Positions 5,976 through 13,310 of a DNA stretch of 13,482 nucleotides are shown here, in pieces. Each line of letters begins with the position of its first letter. The first letter of the stretch is position 1. Source of the stretch: Dehalococcoidia bacterium (lineage in GTDB: Bacteria; Chloroflexota; Dehalococcoidia; GIF9; AB-539-J10); the NCBI GenBank assembly GCA_030603265.1, contig JAUVYD010000014.1, positions 1-13,482 on the forward strand, in the 5' to 3' direction. The position numbers and the translations under genes are program-made. The notes under the pieces are model-generated. The model made no database searches. It was not told the origin of the DNA and worked only from the letters and a program-made list of their open reading frames with translations.

Positions 5976-7724
5976 TCAGGCGCGTGTGCGGGCCACGAGC
6001 GTCTCATCCATCTCCGCCCATAGCTCTTTGCACCTGTCCGCGAACTCGTCGTTCGTTATCTCCTTCATTCTCGCGATGCGGTAGATGATAGGTGAAGTAC
6101 GTATCGTCTCGTAGCCCGCACCGCCATTCAGCATGTTCTGCGCCGACTCATGGAACTTGAGGATGGTTTTCAGCATCAGACCAGCCTTGCCCGGACTGCA
6201 GTACGTGTCCGCATCGCTGTAGGCGCTCTGCTGCAGGAAGTCCTCGCGAATCATCCTGGAGACCAGCAGGAGAAGCTTGTCACTATCAGGGAGGGCCTCG
6301 GGGCCGACCAGCCGGACGATTTCCTCAAGCTCTGCTTCCTGCTGCAGTATGCGCAGCGCCGCGCCACGCGTCTCCTCCCAGCCTCGGTCGAAGGTGTTCC
6401 ACCAGTCCTTCACGGCATCGACGTACAGGCTGTAGCTTGTGAGCCAGCTGATGGCAGGAAAGTGTCTCTTGTTGGCGAGCCCTACATCCAACGCGAAGAG
6501 CGCGTCCACGATGCGCAGCGTGTTCTGGGTAACGGGCTCACTGAAGTCCGCTCCTGGCGGACTGACTGCTCCAACAACCGTGACTGAGCCTGTGCGGTTC
6601 GGACTGCCGAGGCAGTCAATCATGCCGGCTCTCTCATAGAATCCGGAGAGTCTGGACCCCATGTATGAGGGAAAGCCCTCCTCACCCGGCATTTCCTCAA
6701 GGCGGCCACCCATCTCCCGCATGGCCTCGGCCCAGCGCGACGTGGAATCCGCTACAAGCAGGACGTTGTAGCCCATGTCGCGGTAGTACTCGGCCATTGT
6801 CACTCCAACGAAGATGCTAGCCTCTCGCGCGACGACTGGCATGTTGGAGGTATTGGCTAGGAAGATCTCTTTTTCCTGAAGGAGCCTCCCGGTCTTTGGC
6901 TCCTTGAGCTGTCGAAAACTGAATAGCACGTCAGCCATCTCGTTGCCTCGCTCACCACAGCCCACGTAGATGTTGAGCGCGGTGTCAGCCCAGCGCACGA
7001 GCTGCTGCTGTGCCACGGTCTTGCCAGTGCCGAACCCGCCGGGGATTGCGGCCTTCCCGCCCATCGCGAGGGGGAACATGTAGTCGAGAATACGCATGCC
7101 TGTTGTCAGCAGTCCTGAGGGGCTCTGACGCTTGAGGTATGGCCGCGGCTTGCGTACCGGCCACTCCTGCATGAGAGTAAGCTCATGCGTCTTGCCGTCT
7201 TTCTCGACGACCGCTACCGTCTCCTCGATGGTGTACTCGCCTTCCCTTATGTGCTTGATTGTGCCGCTGATTCCCACAGGCACCATGACCTTGTGTTCCA
7301 CGAGAGGAGTTTCCGGTACAGTCCCGATGATGTCGCCGTATTCGACCACATCGCCGACTTTGACTGTGGGAGTAAACGGCCACTTGACGTCACGGGGAAG
7401 GGCGGGCGACTTCGCGCCGCGCTTGATGAAGGCCCCGGTCTGTTCGGCCATCGGCAGAAGCGACTTCTGCAGACCGTCGTAGATGGAGCCCAGAAGGCCG
7501 GGACCCAGCTCGACGCTGAGGATCTTGCCTGTGGGGCGAACGTCTTCGCCCGTCTTCAGCCCGAGGGTTTCCTCGTGTGCCTGAATAACAGCCTTGTCTC
7601 CGTCGAGACCTATGACCTCCCCAACAATACCGTCTTCGCCAATCTCGACGACCTCATATACCTGCGAGCCTCTCATCTCGTTGGCGATGACCAGAGGTCC
7701 GGATACCCTCCAGATTTTTCCCAT
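5976..7724 (-). CDS. atpA: A/V-type ATPase catalytic subunit A
   Basis: Subunit A is the ATP-hydrolysing (or synthesising) subunit of the A1/V1 head. The 582 residues match the family length. The N-terminal beta-barrel (1-70) starts GKIWRVSGPLVIA. Residues about 115-190 are the non-homologous insert that separates A subunits from F-type beta. The Walker A is GGFGTGKT at 229-236, where many A subunits have GPFGxGKT. The catalytic Glu258 lies in CGERGNEM, and the Walker B Asp326 in VLLVADSTSRWAEAMRE. GGRLEEMPGEEGFPSY and SRLSGFYERAG are also conserved. The C-terminal helical domain is complete. AGGAGG lies 8 bases before the ATG. Subunit F ends 55 bases upstream and subunit B starts 43 bases downstream. 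Confidence 0.97.
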   Translation of the reverse strand: MGKIWRVSGPLVIANEMRGSQVYEVVEIGEDGIVGEVIGLDGDKAVIQAHEETLGLKTGEDVRPTGKILSVELGPGLLGSIYDGLQKSLLPMAEQTGAFIKRGAKSPALPRDVKWPFTPTVKVGDVVEYGDIIGTVPETPLVEHKVMVPVGISGTIKHIREGEYTIEETVAVVEKDGKTHELTLMQEWPVRKPRPYLKRQSPSGLLTTGMRILDYMFPLAMGGKAAIPGGFGTGKTVAQQQLVRWADTALNIYVGCGERGNEMADVLFSFRQLKEPKTGRLLQEKEIFLANTSNMPVVAREASIFVGVTMAEYYRDMGYNVLLVADSTSRWAEAMREMGGRLEEMPGEEGFPSYMGSRLSGFYERAGMIDCLGSPNRTGSVTVVGAVSPPGADFSEPVTQNTLRIVDALFALDVGLANKRHFPAISWLTSYSLYVDAVKDWWNTFDRGWEETRGAALRILQQEAELEEIVRLVGPEALPDSDKLLLLVSRMIREDFLQQSAYSDADTYCSPGKAGLMLKTILKFHESAQNMLNGGAGYETIRTSPIIYRIARMKEITNDEFADRCKELWAEMDETLVARTRA

Positions 7725-7779
7725 GTCTGTAACCTCCTAAGACTGCTCGACTCGGTTCACAGCGGCACACTGGTTATGG

Positions 7780-8139
7780 CTAGATCTCGATCTCGAAGCC
7801 CAGGAATTCGCGAGTGAACCGCTTGTAATAGCCAACGACGTCAGGGTGCTTTGTCCCGTGTTTTGACGGCACTTCGACTATGACCGGCAGAACGCTCTTG
7901 CTCTGCCTGATCCGTGCAACCGTGTCGCCCGCAATGTCTGCGAATTCCTCAAGAAGTATGACGACGCCGACATCGGGGTCAGACACATACTCCTGCAGTG
8001 TGCTTCGTACTTCCTCGGCGGCGTTACGCTCGATCAAGATGGCGTGGGTCTTTCTGATGCCTGCCAGTCGTAGCACACTGACCAATTCCTGGTCACCTAT
8101 GACAGCAATCTCCAGATTCCTCACGGAAGACTCATTCAT
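7780..8139 (-). CDS. atpF: A/V-type ATPase subunit F
   Basis: Subunit F is the small rotor component that sits with D at the bottom of the central shaft and can modulate ATP hydrolysis. The 119 residues give the expected Rossmann-like pattern: LEIAVIGDQELVSVLRLAGI at 9-28, then DPDVGVVILLEEFA, then VLPVIVEVPSKHG, and a C-terminal helix. The length is slightly above the usual 100-110. It overlaps the end of the subunit C gene in an ATGA arrangement, a sign of translational coupling. It is unrelated to the F-type b subunit, which also uses the symbol atpF. Confidence 0.93.
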   Translation of the reverse strand: MNESSVRNLEIAVIGDQELVSVLRLAGIRKTHAILIERNAAEEVRSTLQEYVSDPDVGVVILLEEFADIAGDTVARIRQSKSVLPVIVEVPSKHGTKHPDVVGYYKRFTREFLGFEIEI

Positions 8140-9170
8140 AGCAGCAGGTACCTCTTGACCTCTTCAACGGCTATGCCGTCGTAGATAGCTTTCAACAGCA
8201 ATCTGAGATTCCTCAGCTCGGTTTCCTTGAGGACCAGATACCAGGCCATCACAAGGGGGGACAGAGCCCTGGGGGACAGGAAATCACGCAGCGCCGCATA
8301 CTTGTGTTTCTCAAGCACTTCGTCGACGACGGTGACTGACCTTGACTTGTCGTAGGCGCTGGCAATCTCGCTTGCGATGTCCCTGTGCTGCGGGCTGTCG
8401 AGTCGGCGCGCGATGTCCGGGAGCTTGTATGGCAATACGTCCCTGAGGGTCTTCTCGTTGATAATGTAGCCGTCGGCGATGAGGTAGTCGCCCGCTGCGG
8501 GACCGACGCCCTCGACAACTGCCCTGCAGGCGATTCCGAGGTTTGTGAGGTCGATGACAAGGCCGTAAGCTTTGCCGAGTGCAGCGCCCTCGCGGACTTC
8601 GCTGGCCGTCTTGAGGAACTGGTGGAAGTACTCGCCCTCGAGTTTGGACTCGACAGCAATCTTCGCCTTGGCCCCGCCGGCCGGGTCATATGCCTTGATG
8701 GCCGGCACGAAGTCAGGCAGGAGGCTCTGCGTAAGCACGTCGGCCACGTCCTGCATCGTCTCAGATTCGTTCAGATCATCTAGGAACCCTGCATCACATA
8801 TCGCGCCAATCGGAATCAACGGGGTCTTCTCACCCGTTACGATGCCCTGCAGAGTTGCTTTGACGTTTATGACATCGTATTTGACGATGAACGACCGGGA
8901 CACACTGCGCATATCGGCAGGCATATACTTGAAGGCTTCGATGTATGCGATACGCTCTGCGAAGTATGTCCACATGGCCTGGTCTATGTCTTCGAATCCC
9001 CGGAAGGTTGTCCCTTCCAGGTATGCGCCGATGTCTGTCTCGCGAATGACGCCAAGCGCATCTGCCACGTTCGTAGTGCGTGACAGGCGGTCAAGATGAT
9101 TCCCTGCAACCATCTTCGGCTCCTCCGCTTTGAGGTAGGCCGACATATATGCGTATCTTGGATCGAGCAC
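8136..9170 (-). CDS. atpC: A/V-type ATPase subunit C (funnel linking shaft to K ring)
   Basis: Subunit C (eukaryotic V-ATPase d homologue) is the socket connecting the D/F shaft to the rotating K ring. The start codon is GTG at 9170, supported by AAGGAG 6 bases upstream and by family homology starting immediately (LDPRYAYMSAYLKAEEPKM). The 344 residues are mostly helical, with three repeated helical modules typical of the family. The C-terminus LRLLLKAIYDGIAVEEVKRYLLL matches the usual end NLRxIxxGK…I…LL. It follows subunit E by 24 bases and overlaps subunit F by 4 bases. It should not be confused with F-type epsilon, also named atpC. Confidence 0.94.
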   Translation of the reverse strand: MLDPRYAYMSAYLKAEEPKMVAGNHLDRLSRTTNVADALGVIRETDIGAYLEGTTFRGFEDIDQAMWTYFAERIAYIEAFKYMPADMRSVSRSFIVKYDVINVKATLQGIVTGEKTPLIPIGAICDAGFLDDLNESETMQDVADVLTQSLLPDFVPAIKAYDPAGGAKAKIAVESKLEGEYFHQFLKTASEVREGAALGKAYGLVIDLTNLGIACRAVVEGVGPAAGDYLIADGYIINEKTLRDVLPYKLPDIARRLDSPQHRDIASEIASAYDKSRSVTVVDEVLEKHKYAALRDFLSPRALSPLVMAWYLVLKETELRNLRLLLKAIYDGIAVEEVKRYLLL

Positions 9171-9194
9171 CGTGCGCTCCTTACGTCAGTGTGG

Positions 9195-9767
9195 TCAGAA
9201 AAGGTCCTTGCTGATTTCGGGTAACAGGCGAGGCAATAGCATCTCAAGCCTGGTGGAGTACGTATTGTCAACGGCGGTCTTCTTGTCTTCGCTGGTGGCA
9301 ATCACGCCGCCGTCGCAGTCACACTCGGTCACATCCAGAACCATGGCGGAGAGACGCTTGTCGTTCTTGACAAGCTCTTTGACCATGGCGATGTCATGGT
9401 GACTGACGGAAATCGTAGCCTTGTCTGACCCAAGACCACTGATGGCATCGCCTATGAGATAGGCTGTGAGGTCGGGCTTCGTCGAAGTCTTCTTGAGATC
9501 GGCCTGTGCCCGTTTCACAATGTCGTCCAGCACCGACGCCTTGGCAGCGGCCATGTCCCGGTGCTGCTGTATCGCACTCTGCGACGCGACGCGAGCGGCC
9601 TCTTCCTGAGCGTCCTTGAGAAGTCGGCGTTTCTCCGCCTTCACCTTCACGTCTTGCTGGTTTCTTGCCTTCTCAAGTTCCTTCTTCGCCTCTTCCTCGG
9701 CCTCGCTCACGATGCTTTGGGCTTCTGCCTTTACTTTGTCAACTACGGCTTCGCTGATTTTCTGCAT
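9195..9767 (-). CDS. atpE: A/V-type ATPase subunit E (peripheral stalk)
   Basis: Subunit E pairs with H (eukaryotic and Thermus G) to make the peripheral stalks that hold the head still against the rotor. Of its 190 residues, the first ~100 form a charged, Ala/Glu/Lys-rich helix suited to a right-handed coiled coil. The C-terminal globular part contains CDGGVIATSEDKKTAVDNTY, then STRLEMLLPRLLPEISKDLF, the family signature. The gene begins 24 bases after K copy 1 with a GAGGTA ribosome binding site. It matches subunit H in helix composition, as expected for partners. Confidence 0.93.
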   Translation of the reverse strand: MQKISEAVVDKVKAEAQSIVSEAEEEAKKELEKARNQQDVKVKAEKRRLLKDAQEEAARVASQSAIQQHRDMAAAKASVLDDIVKRAQADLKKTSTKPDLTAYLIGDAISGLGSDKATISVSHHDIAMVKELVKNDKRLSAMVLDVTECDCDGGVIATSEDKKTAVDNTYSTRLEMLLPRLLPEISKDLF

Positions 9768-9791
9768 TTGCTCAGTACCTCAGGCAGCTTT

Positions 9792-10271
9792 CTAGAACAG
9801 GCCCAGCATGCTCAGAGCCATGATTGTGAACACCAGTCCCAGAACCCCGAGCAGTTCCACGAACACTGCCAGCATCATGGCGTTTGTGAGTATGCGACCT
9901 TTTGTTTTCGGGAGGAGAGAGATGCCGGAGGCGCACACTGCGCCCTGGTAGGCTGCGGAGACGCACTCGGCGGAAGCTGCTATGAGCCCGCACGCGAAGA
10001 CCGCAAACCCGGCACCAGCGGGATCTGGCATGGCCGAGATATTGGGGATTACGCTTGTGAGAATCAGAATCAGGATGATGAGACCGTAGAACGTCTGAGT
10101 CATTGGTAGTGACACCAGGACGATGACGTTCCGCAGCTGACCCGGCTCCTCAGCCAGAGTGGCAGCCGCCGTTGAGCCTGCCCATCCAAGCCCTATCGAC
10201 GATCCCGCCAGGCCGCCGCCAAGGGCCAGGGCCCCACCCAGCACAGCGAGGGATTCAGGACTAATCAACAT
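9792..10271 (-). CDS. atpK: A/V-type ATPase proteolipid subunit K, copy 1 (full Na+-type site)
   Basis: This is a ring-forming membrane rotor subunit with four predicted helices (about 8-31, 47-75, 86-112, 128-157) in 159 residues, two fused hairpins. Only the second hairpin carries the carrier carboxylate, Glu139 in AVFVELLGVLGL. The surrounding residues match the Na+ ligands known in Enterococcus hirae NtpK (Leu61, Thr64, Gln65, Gln110, Glu139): Leu55, Thr58 and Gln59 in LPMTQTFYG, and Gln109 in AAYQGAV. This predicts Na+ coupling. An additional Glu102 lies in TM3 (ASAECVS), where copy 2 has Phe. It starts with a strong GGAGGTG site, 36 bases after copy 2. The two copies align without gaps at roughly 60% identity by hand count. 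Confidence 0.95.
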   Translation of the reverse strand: MLISPESLAVLGGALALGGGLAGSSIGLGWAGSTAAATLAEEPGQLRNVIVLVSLPMTQTFYGLIILILILTSVIPNISAMPDPAGAGFAVFACGLIAASAECVSAAYQGAVCASGISLLPKTKGRILTNAMMLAVFVELLGVLGLVFTIMALSMLGLF

Positions 10272-10307
10272 CGTACACCTCCGAATCTAGGTTTCTGTTG
10301 CCGGTAA

Positions 10308-10787
10308 TTACATCAACCCCAGTATGCTGAGAGCCATTATGCTGAACACGAGGCCGAGCACAGCGAGCAGTTCGACGAACACAGCAAGCATTATCGCGTT
10401 GGTGAGGTTGCGGCCCCCCGTCTTGGAGAGGCCTGCAATGCCTGCCGCGCACACCGATCCCTGGTAGGCCCCGGAAACGCCGAAAGCCAGAGAAGCCATG
10501 ATTCCTATCCCGCAGATAGCGAATCCGCTCCCACTGGGGTCGCCCATGCTGCCAATCGCTGGAATGGCAGACGTGATTACGAGGATAAGGAAGATAAACG
10601 CGTAGAATGCCCGTGACATCGGCAGAGCAGCCAGGATAATCACGTTCCGGAGCTGCCTCGAATCCTGTCCCAGGACGGCCGCTCCCGCAGCTCCCGAAAT
10701 GGCAACACCAAGCGATGACCCTGCCAGGCCACCGGCCAGAGCGATGCCCCCGCCAAGAGTAGCCAGCGCTGCCTGATCTACCAGCAT
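10308..10787 (-). CDS. atpK: A/V-type ATPase proteolipid subunit K, copy 2 (altered ion site)
   Basis: This is a second four-helix proteolipid of 159 residues, adjacent to copy 1 and colinear with it throughout. It keeps Leu55, Gln109 and the TM4 carboxylate Glu139 (AVFVELLAVLGL). However, the TM2 motif reads LPMSRAFYAF, so the Thr and Gln ligands of copy 1 are Ser58 and Arg59. The DNA reads CTG CCG ATG TCA CGG on the minus strand, and CGG is one transition away from the CAG of copy 1. The frame is intact and hydrophobicity is normal, so this is not decay. An arginine here could pair with Glu139 and alter or abolish ion binding. It follows subunit I by 16 bases. The copies may form a mixed ring or be alternatives. 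Confidence 0.94.
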   Translation of the reverse strand: MLVDQAALATLGGGIALAGGLAGSSLGVAISGAAGAAVLGQDSRQLRNVIILAALPMSRAFYAFIFLILVITSAIPAIGSMGDPSGSGFAICGIGIMASLAFGVSGAYQGSVCAAGIAGLSKTGGRNLTNAIMLAVFVELLAVLGLVFSIMALSILGLM

Positions 10788-10803
10788 TTCTCACTCACTC
10801 CGT

Positions 10804-12798
10804 TCATGCTTGAGCTTTCACTGCTACGAACTCGCGCTTGCGAAGCCGCAGCGGACTGTAGGTCCTGCCGCCCCCTTCGTAGAACTTGAAGAGAAACTCG
10901 ACGAAGCACAGCCGAAGGGAGTGGACGAAGCACGTAATCGAACTGAGAACCAGGTTGAGGGTATGCCCGAACAGAAGGATCAACAAGGCGATAATCGTTC
11001 CGAGTACGAGTCGCAGCATTCCTGCCGGCAGCATGTTGGCGATAAGAGTGGACATCATGTTGAAGCAGTACGCGAGATAGTATGTTGCCAGACCGACGCC
11101 GGCGAGCCGCGCGTACGACATGACGTCGCCAAGTATCCCCGTGATATCGAATATCCAGAAGATGCTGCCAAGGAATGGGCCTTTCTCCATCACAGAGGCG
11201 ATGATGATCAGCACGACTCCACCGGACACGGTGTACAGGAGAATGGAGTACGTGCTCTCAGCCAGCGGCAGCAGGTCAGCTCCGATGAAATGCATAATCC
11301 ATGGGATGCCCGCAATCTGGAGCACAAACAGTCCTGCCCGTCCGAGTACGAGGTGCCTCTGCTTCTCCTTGCATCCCCTGATGAGCATCAGCAGGTGACC
11401 TATGTTGACGTGAACGAGGCCAACCATGAGGGAGACTACAATAAACTTCATGGTATCGAGGTAGATTGCCTGGATGGGCTGTGACAGGGCAAGGTTGGGT
11501 GCGTTCAAGAACCGGGGGAAGAAATCACCCAGATAGGTGCCGGTCAGAACGCCAACGACGACTGCAGACCCGGCGCTTATATACAGCAGTGTTTGAAACA
11601 CTTTGAACCCGTCGGTCTGGGAGTCGTCAACGAGCTTCGGCAACGCGAACCTGGTTAGAACTATGAGGAGAAGGCCGTACACGGCATCTCCCAGCATGAC
11701 GCCGTAAAAGAACGCGAAGGAATAGGAGATAATGGGAGTCGGGTCCCACTCCCGGTACTTGGGAGTCCCGAACAGGTCCACGACTATCTGGAAAGGCCTC
11801 AGTGCCTTGAGATTGCGATACTTGCTGGGGGGTTCCTCATCGGGTTGTGCTGCTCTCGTTTCTATGTAGACGTACCCGACTTCCTCTCTCAAGTCACCGA
11901 TTGCAAGGTCTACACCACCCTCGGGCACCCATCCTTCGATGAGTGTTACGTACTTGGCCTCGCAGGCTTGCTCAAGCACACCGAGCCTCTGGTTTTCTGC
12001 AAACAGTGCCTCGCGCAGCAGAACGAGCTTCTCGAGGTTCTCGGTTGTCTTCGCCTCGATATCAGCCTGTACGTGTGCCAACTCCGTTGAGAGTCGTGCC
12101 GAATCCTTGTCGGCCTTTACGGCGAAGTCCTTCAGAGGCACGTCCTCGTGGGGGACCGATACGAGTGTACCGCTGTTGTCGCTGACAAGTGCCTCAAGCG
12201 CAGCCATCTCGCTCGACTTGGCGATGAAGTAGATATACGTATTGTCACCACTCTCGACGGTCTCCTGGCTCAGCGTCCGCTGTTCGAACCGGGAGCCCAT
12301 GGACTGGAAGACATCGCGGGGGATTGCAGCAAGTCGCGAGAAGAGGTGCTTTCCCGTGAAATCGAGATCTGCGAGGGAGAGGTCCACCCTTGGCGCCAGC
12401 GCGCTGACGACATCCTTGAGTTGCGCCAGTGCTTGTTGTTCCGACTGGAGCTTCTGGACTCGCTGGTGCATGGTCCCGAGCTTTGTGCAGAGTCTCTCGG
12501 TGTCCTCACCGATTTCGCCGAGCGGTCGAGTGTAGAAGACGTCAAGGTCCTCCTTCAATCGAACAATCCGTTCATCGTGAATGTATGCGAGAACGTCGTC
12601 GATACTCGCCAGGAGTTCGCTGACCTGTCTTCTCTCTTTCTCGATGGCCTCCCGGTCAACCGGGTTGAGTTCAGAGCTCTCTTCTGCGTGGAGGACGCCA
12701 ACCCGCTGAAGCACCTTGAGCGTCTGACCGGCGAGGTCCTTTGACGTGACCACGCGCATGCGGCTCATGGGTTCGGGAGTGTTGACGATGGCGCCCAT
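10804..12798 (-). CDS. atpI: A/V-type ATPase subunit I (membrane stator, a-like)
   Basis: Subunit I provides the two ion half-channels next to the K ring and anchors the peripheral stalks. The 664 residues split into a cytosolic helical arm (about 1-335, with coiled-coil segments near 40-130 and 225-285) and a membrane part from about 355 with seven or eight helices. Conserved segments are FFYGVMLGDAVYGL (363-376) and SYARLAGVGLATYYLAY (561-577), where Arg564 is the family's essential arginine facing the K carboxylate. Arg629 in VHSLRLCFVEF is also conserved, followed by KFYEGGGRTYSPL. The ATG shares its A with the TAA of subunit H (TAATG), which favours coupled translation. The length is typical (620-700). 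Confidence 0.96.
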   Translation of the reverse strand: MGAIVNTPEPMSRMRVVTSKDLAGQTLKVLQRVGVLHAEESSELNPVDREAIEKERRQVSELLASIDDVLAYIHDERIVRLKEDLDVFYTRPLGEIGEDTERLCTKLGTMHQRVQKLQSEQQALAQLKDVVSALAPRVDLSLADLDFTGKHLFSRLAAIPRDVFQSMGSRFEQRTLSQETVESGDNTYIYFIAKSSEMAALEALVSDNSGTLVSVPHEDVPLKDFAVKADKDSARLSTELAHVQADIEAKTTENLEKLVLLREALFAENQRLGVLEQACEAKYVTLIEGWVPEGGVDLAIGDLREEVGYVYIETRAAQPDEEPPSKYRNLKALRPFQIVVDLFGTPKYREWDPTPIISYSFAFFYGVMLGDAVYGLLLIVLTRFALPKLVDDSQTDGFKVFQTLLYISAGSAVVVGVLTGTYLGDFFPRFLNAPNLALSQPIQAIYLDTMKFIVVSLMVGLVHVNIGHLLMLIRGCKEKQRHLVLGRAGLFVLQIAGIPWIMHFIGADLLPLAESTYSILLYTVSGGVVLIIIASVMEKGPFLGSIFWIFDITGILGDVMSYARLAGVGLATYYLAYCFNMMSTLIANMLPAGMLRLVLGTIIALLILLFGHTLNLVLSSITCFVHSLRLCFVEFLFKFYEGGGRTYSPLRLRKREFVAVKAQA

Positions 12799-13115
12799 TA
12801 TGCCGCTTTCTCTCCGATGACTATGCTGACAATCATCTTCGCATATTGGTCGGCCTTCTTGCCGGCGCTCGATTTGATGTCAGCCGCTTGCTGCTCCGCC
12901 TCCTTCACATCACGCTCCGCCTTCCGGCTGGCCTCTTCCACTACGCTGGCGCACTCTGCCTTCACGTCGTCGAGACGAAGCTCGGCATCGGCCATCTTCC
13001 TGGACTCATCGCGCGCCTTCTGGACGATATCGCTTGCCTTGGCTTTCGCCTCGTCGAGTACCCGCGCTGCCTCCGCCTCCATCGCTTGCACGCCACCGGT
13101 TATGTCACTGGCCAT
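12798..13115 (-). CDS. atpH: A/V-type ATPase subunit H (peripheral stalk, G-like)
   Basis: This is the first gene of the A/V operon. The protein is 105 residues, almost entirely a charged Ala/Glu/Lys/Asp-rich helix without prolines or glycines in the middle, ending with YAKMIVSIVIGEKAA. That composition and its position before subunit I match AhaH of Methanosarcina and subunit G of Thermus, the coiled-coil partner of subunit E. Sequence alone is weakly diagnostic because such coiled coils diverge, so the assignment rests on context and the C-terminal hydrophobic patch. AAGGAG lies 7 bases before the ATG. The stop overlaps the subunit I start by one base. Confidence 0.88.
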   Translation of the reverse strand: MASDITGGVQAMEAEAARVLDEAKAKASDIVQKARDESRKMADAELRLDDVKAECASVVEEASRKAERDVKEAEQQAADIKSSAGKKADQYAKMIVSIVIGEKAA

Positions 13116-13274
13116 AGCACACTCCTTAGCGGTAGTCTGTGTTCTTGAGCGGGGTAGACTGAGGGGGCATACGTCGGAACAAGTCCTGTTGCGTTCGTGG
13201 TTGATTGACTCGCTGCAATAGCCTGTTCCTTAAGGAGTCAGGAGACGGGGCCAAAACCAAGACCCCTAACTAAC
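13116..13274 (-). promoter_or_regulatory. 5' leader of the A/V-ATPase operon
   Basis: This is the transcribed but untranslated stretch from the predicted start (about 13274) to the subunit H ATG, roughly 159 bases. Near its 5' end it holds a stem-loop (13247-13266) in which GGGGTC pairs with GGCCCC, including one G-U pair, around an 8-base loop. A perfect 10-base palindrome TCCTTAAGGA follows at 13227-13236. No U-run follows the stem, so it does not look like an attenuator. No known riboswitch was recognised. Confidence 0.4.
13227..13236. repeat. 10-bp perfect palindrome in A/V operon leader
   Basis: TCCTTAAGGA reads the same on both strands and lies about 40 bases downstream of the predicted transcription start. 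It could be a protein-binding half-site pair or an RNA kink. A palindrome this short can occur by chance. Confidence 0.3.
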
Positions 13275-13280
13275 CGACAC

Positions 13281-13310
13281 AGTATATCACCGTCGTTTTT
13301 CTTTCGGCAA
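13281..13310 (-). promoter_or_regulatory. Sigma70-type promoter with extended -10 for the A/V-ATPase operon
   Basis: On the minus strand, TTGCCG (13310-13305, 4 of 6 matches) is followed after 18 bases by TATACT (13286-13281, 5 of 6). It is preceded by TGA, making an extended -10 TGATATACT. It is the best promoter-like site upstream of subunit H and the only one seen for the ten ATPase genes and the DUF61-like gene, whose gaps are all under 60 bases. Confidence 0.6.

Noticed and set aside
4514..6007. Longer subunit B reading frame starting at 6007
   Set aside because: The extra 25 residues are unlike the family and overlap the end of subunit A; ATG 5932 has a strong AAGGAGGA site and matches the family start.
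7185..7817. 210-codon plus-strand frame opposite subunit A, and similar long frames opposite I, E/K, D, B and C (for example 10810-11484, 9561-10109, 3832-4338, 5364-5915)
   Set aside because: These are antisense shadows of strongly recognised ATPase genes in GC-rich DNA, with no recognisable domains of their own.
13122..13217. Possible short leader peptide on the minus strand (TTG start, about 30 codons, ending in the subunit H ribosome binding site region; inner ATG gives 14 codons)
   Set aside because: The weak start, poor ribosome binding site and lack of any peptide pattern leave too little support.
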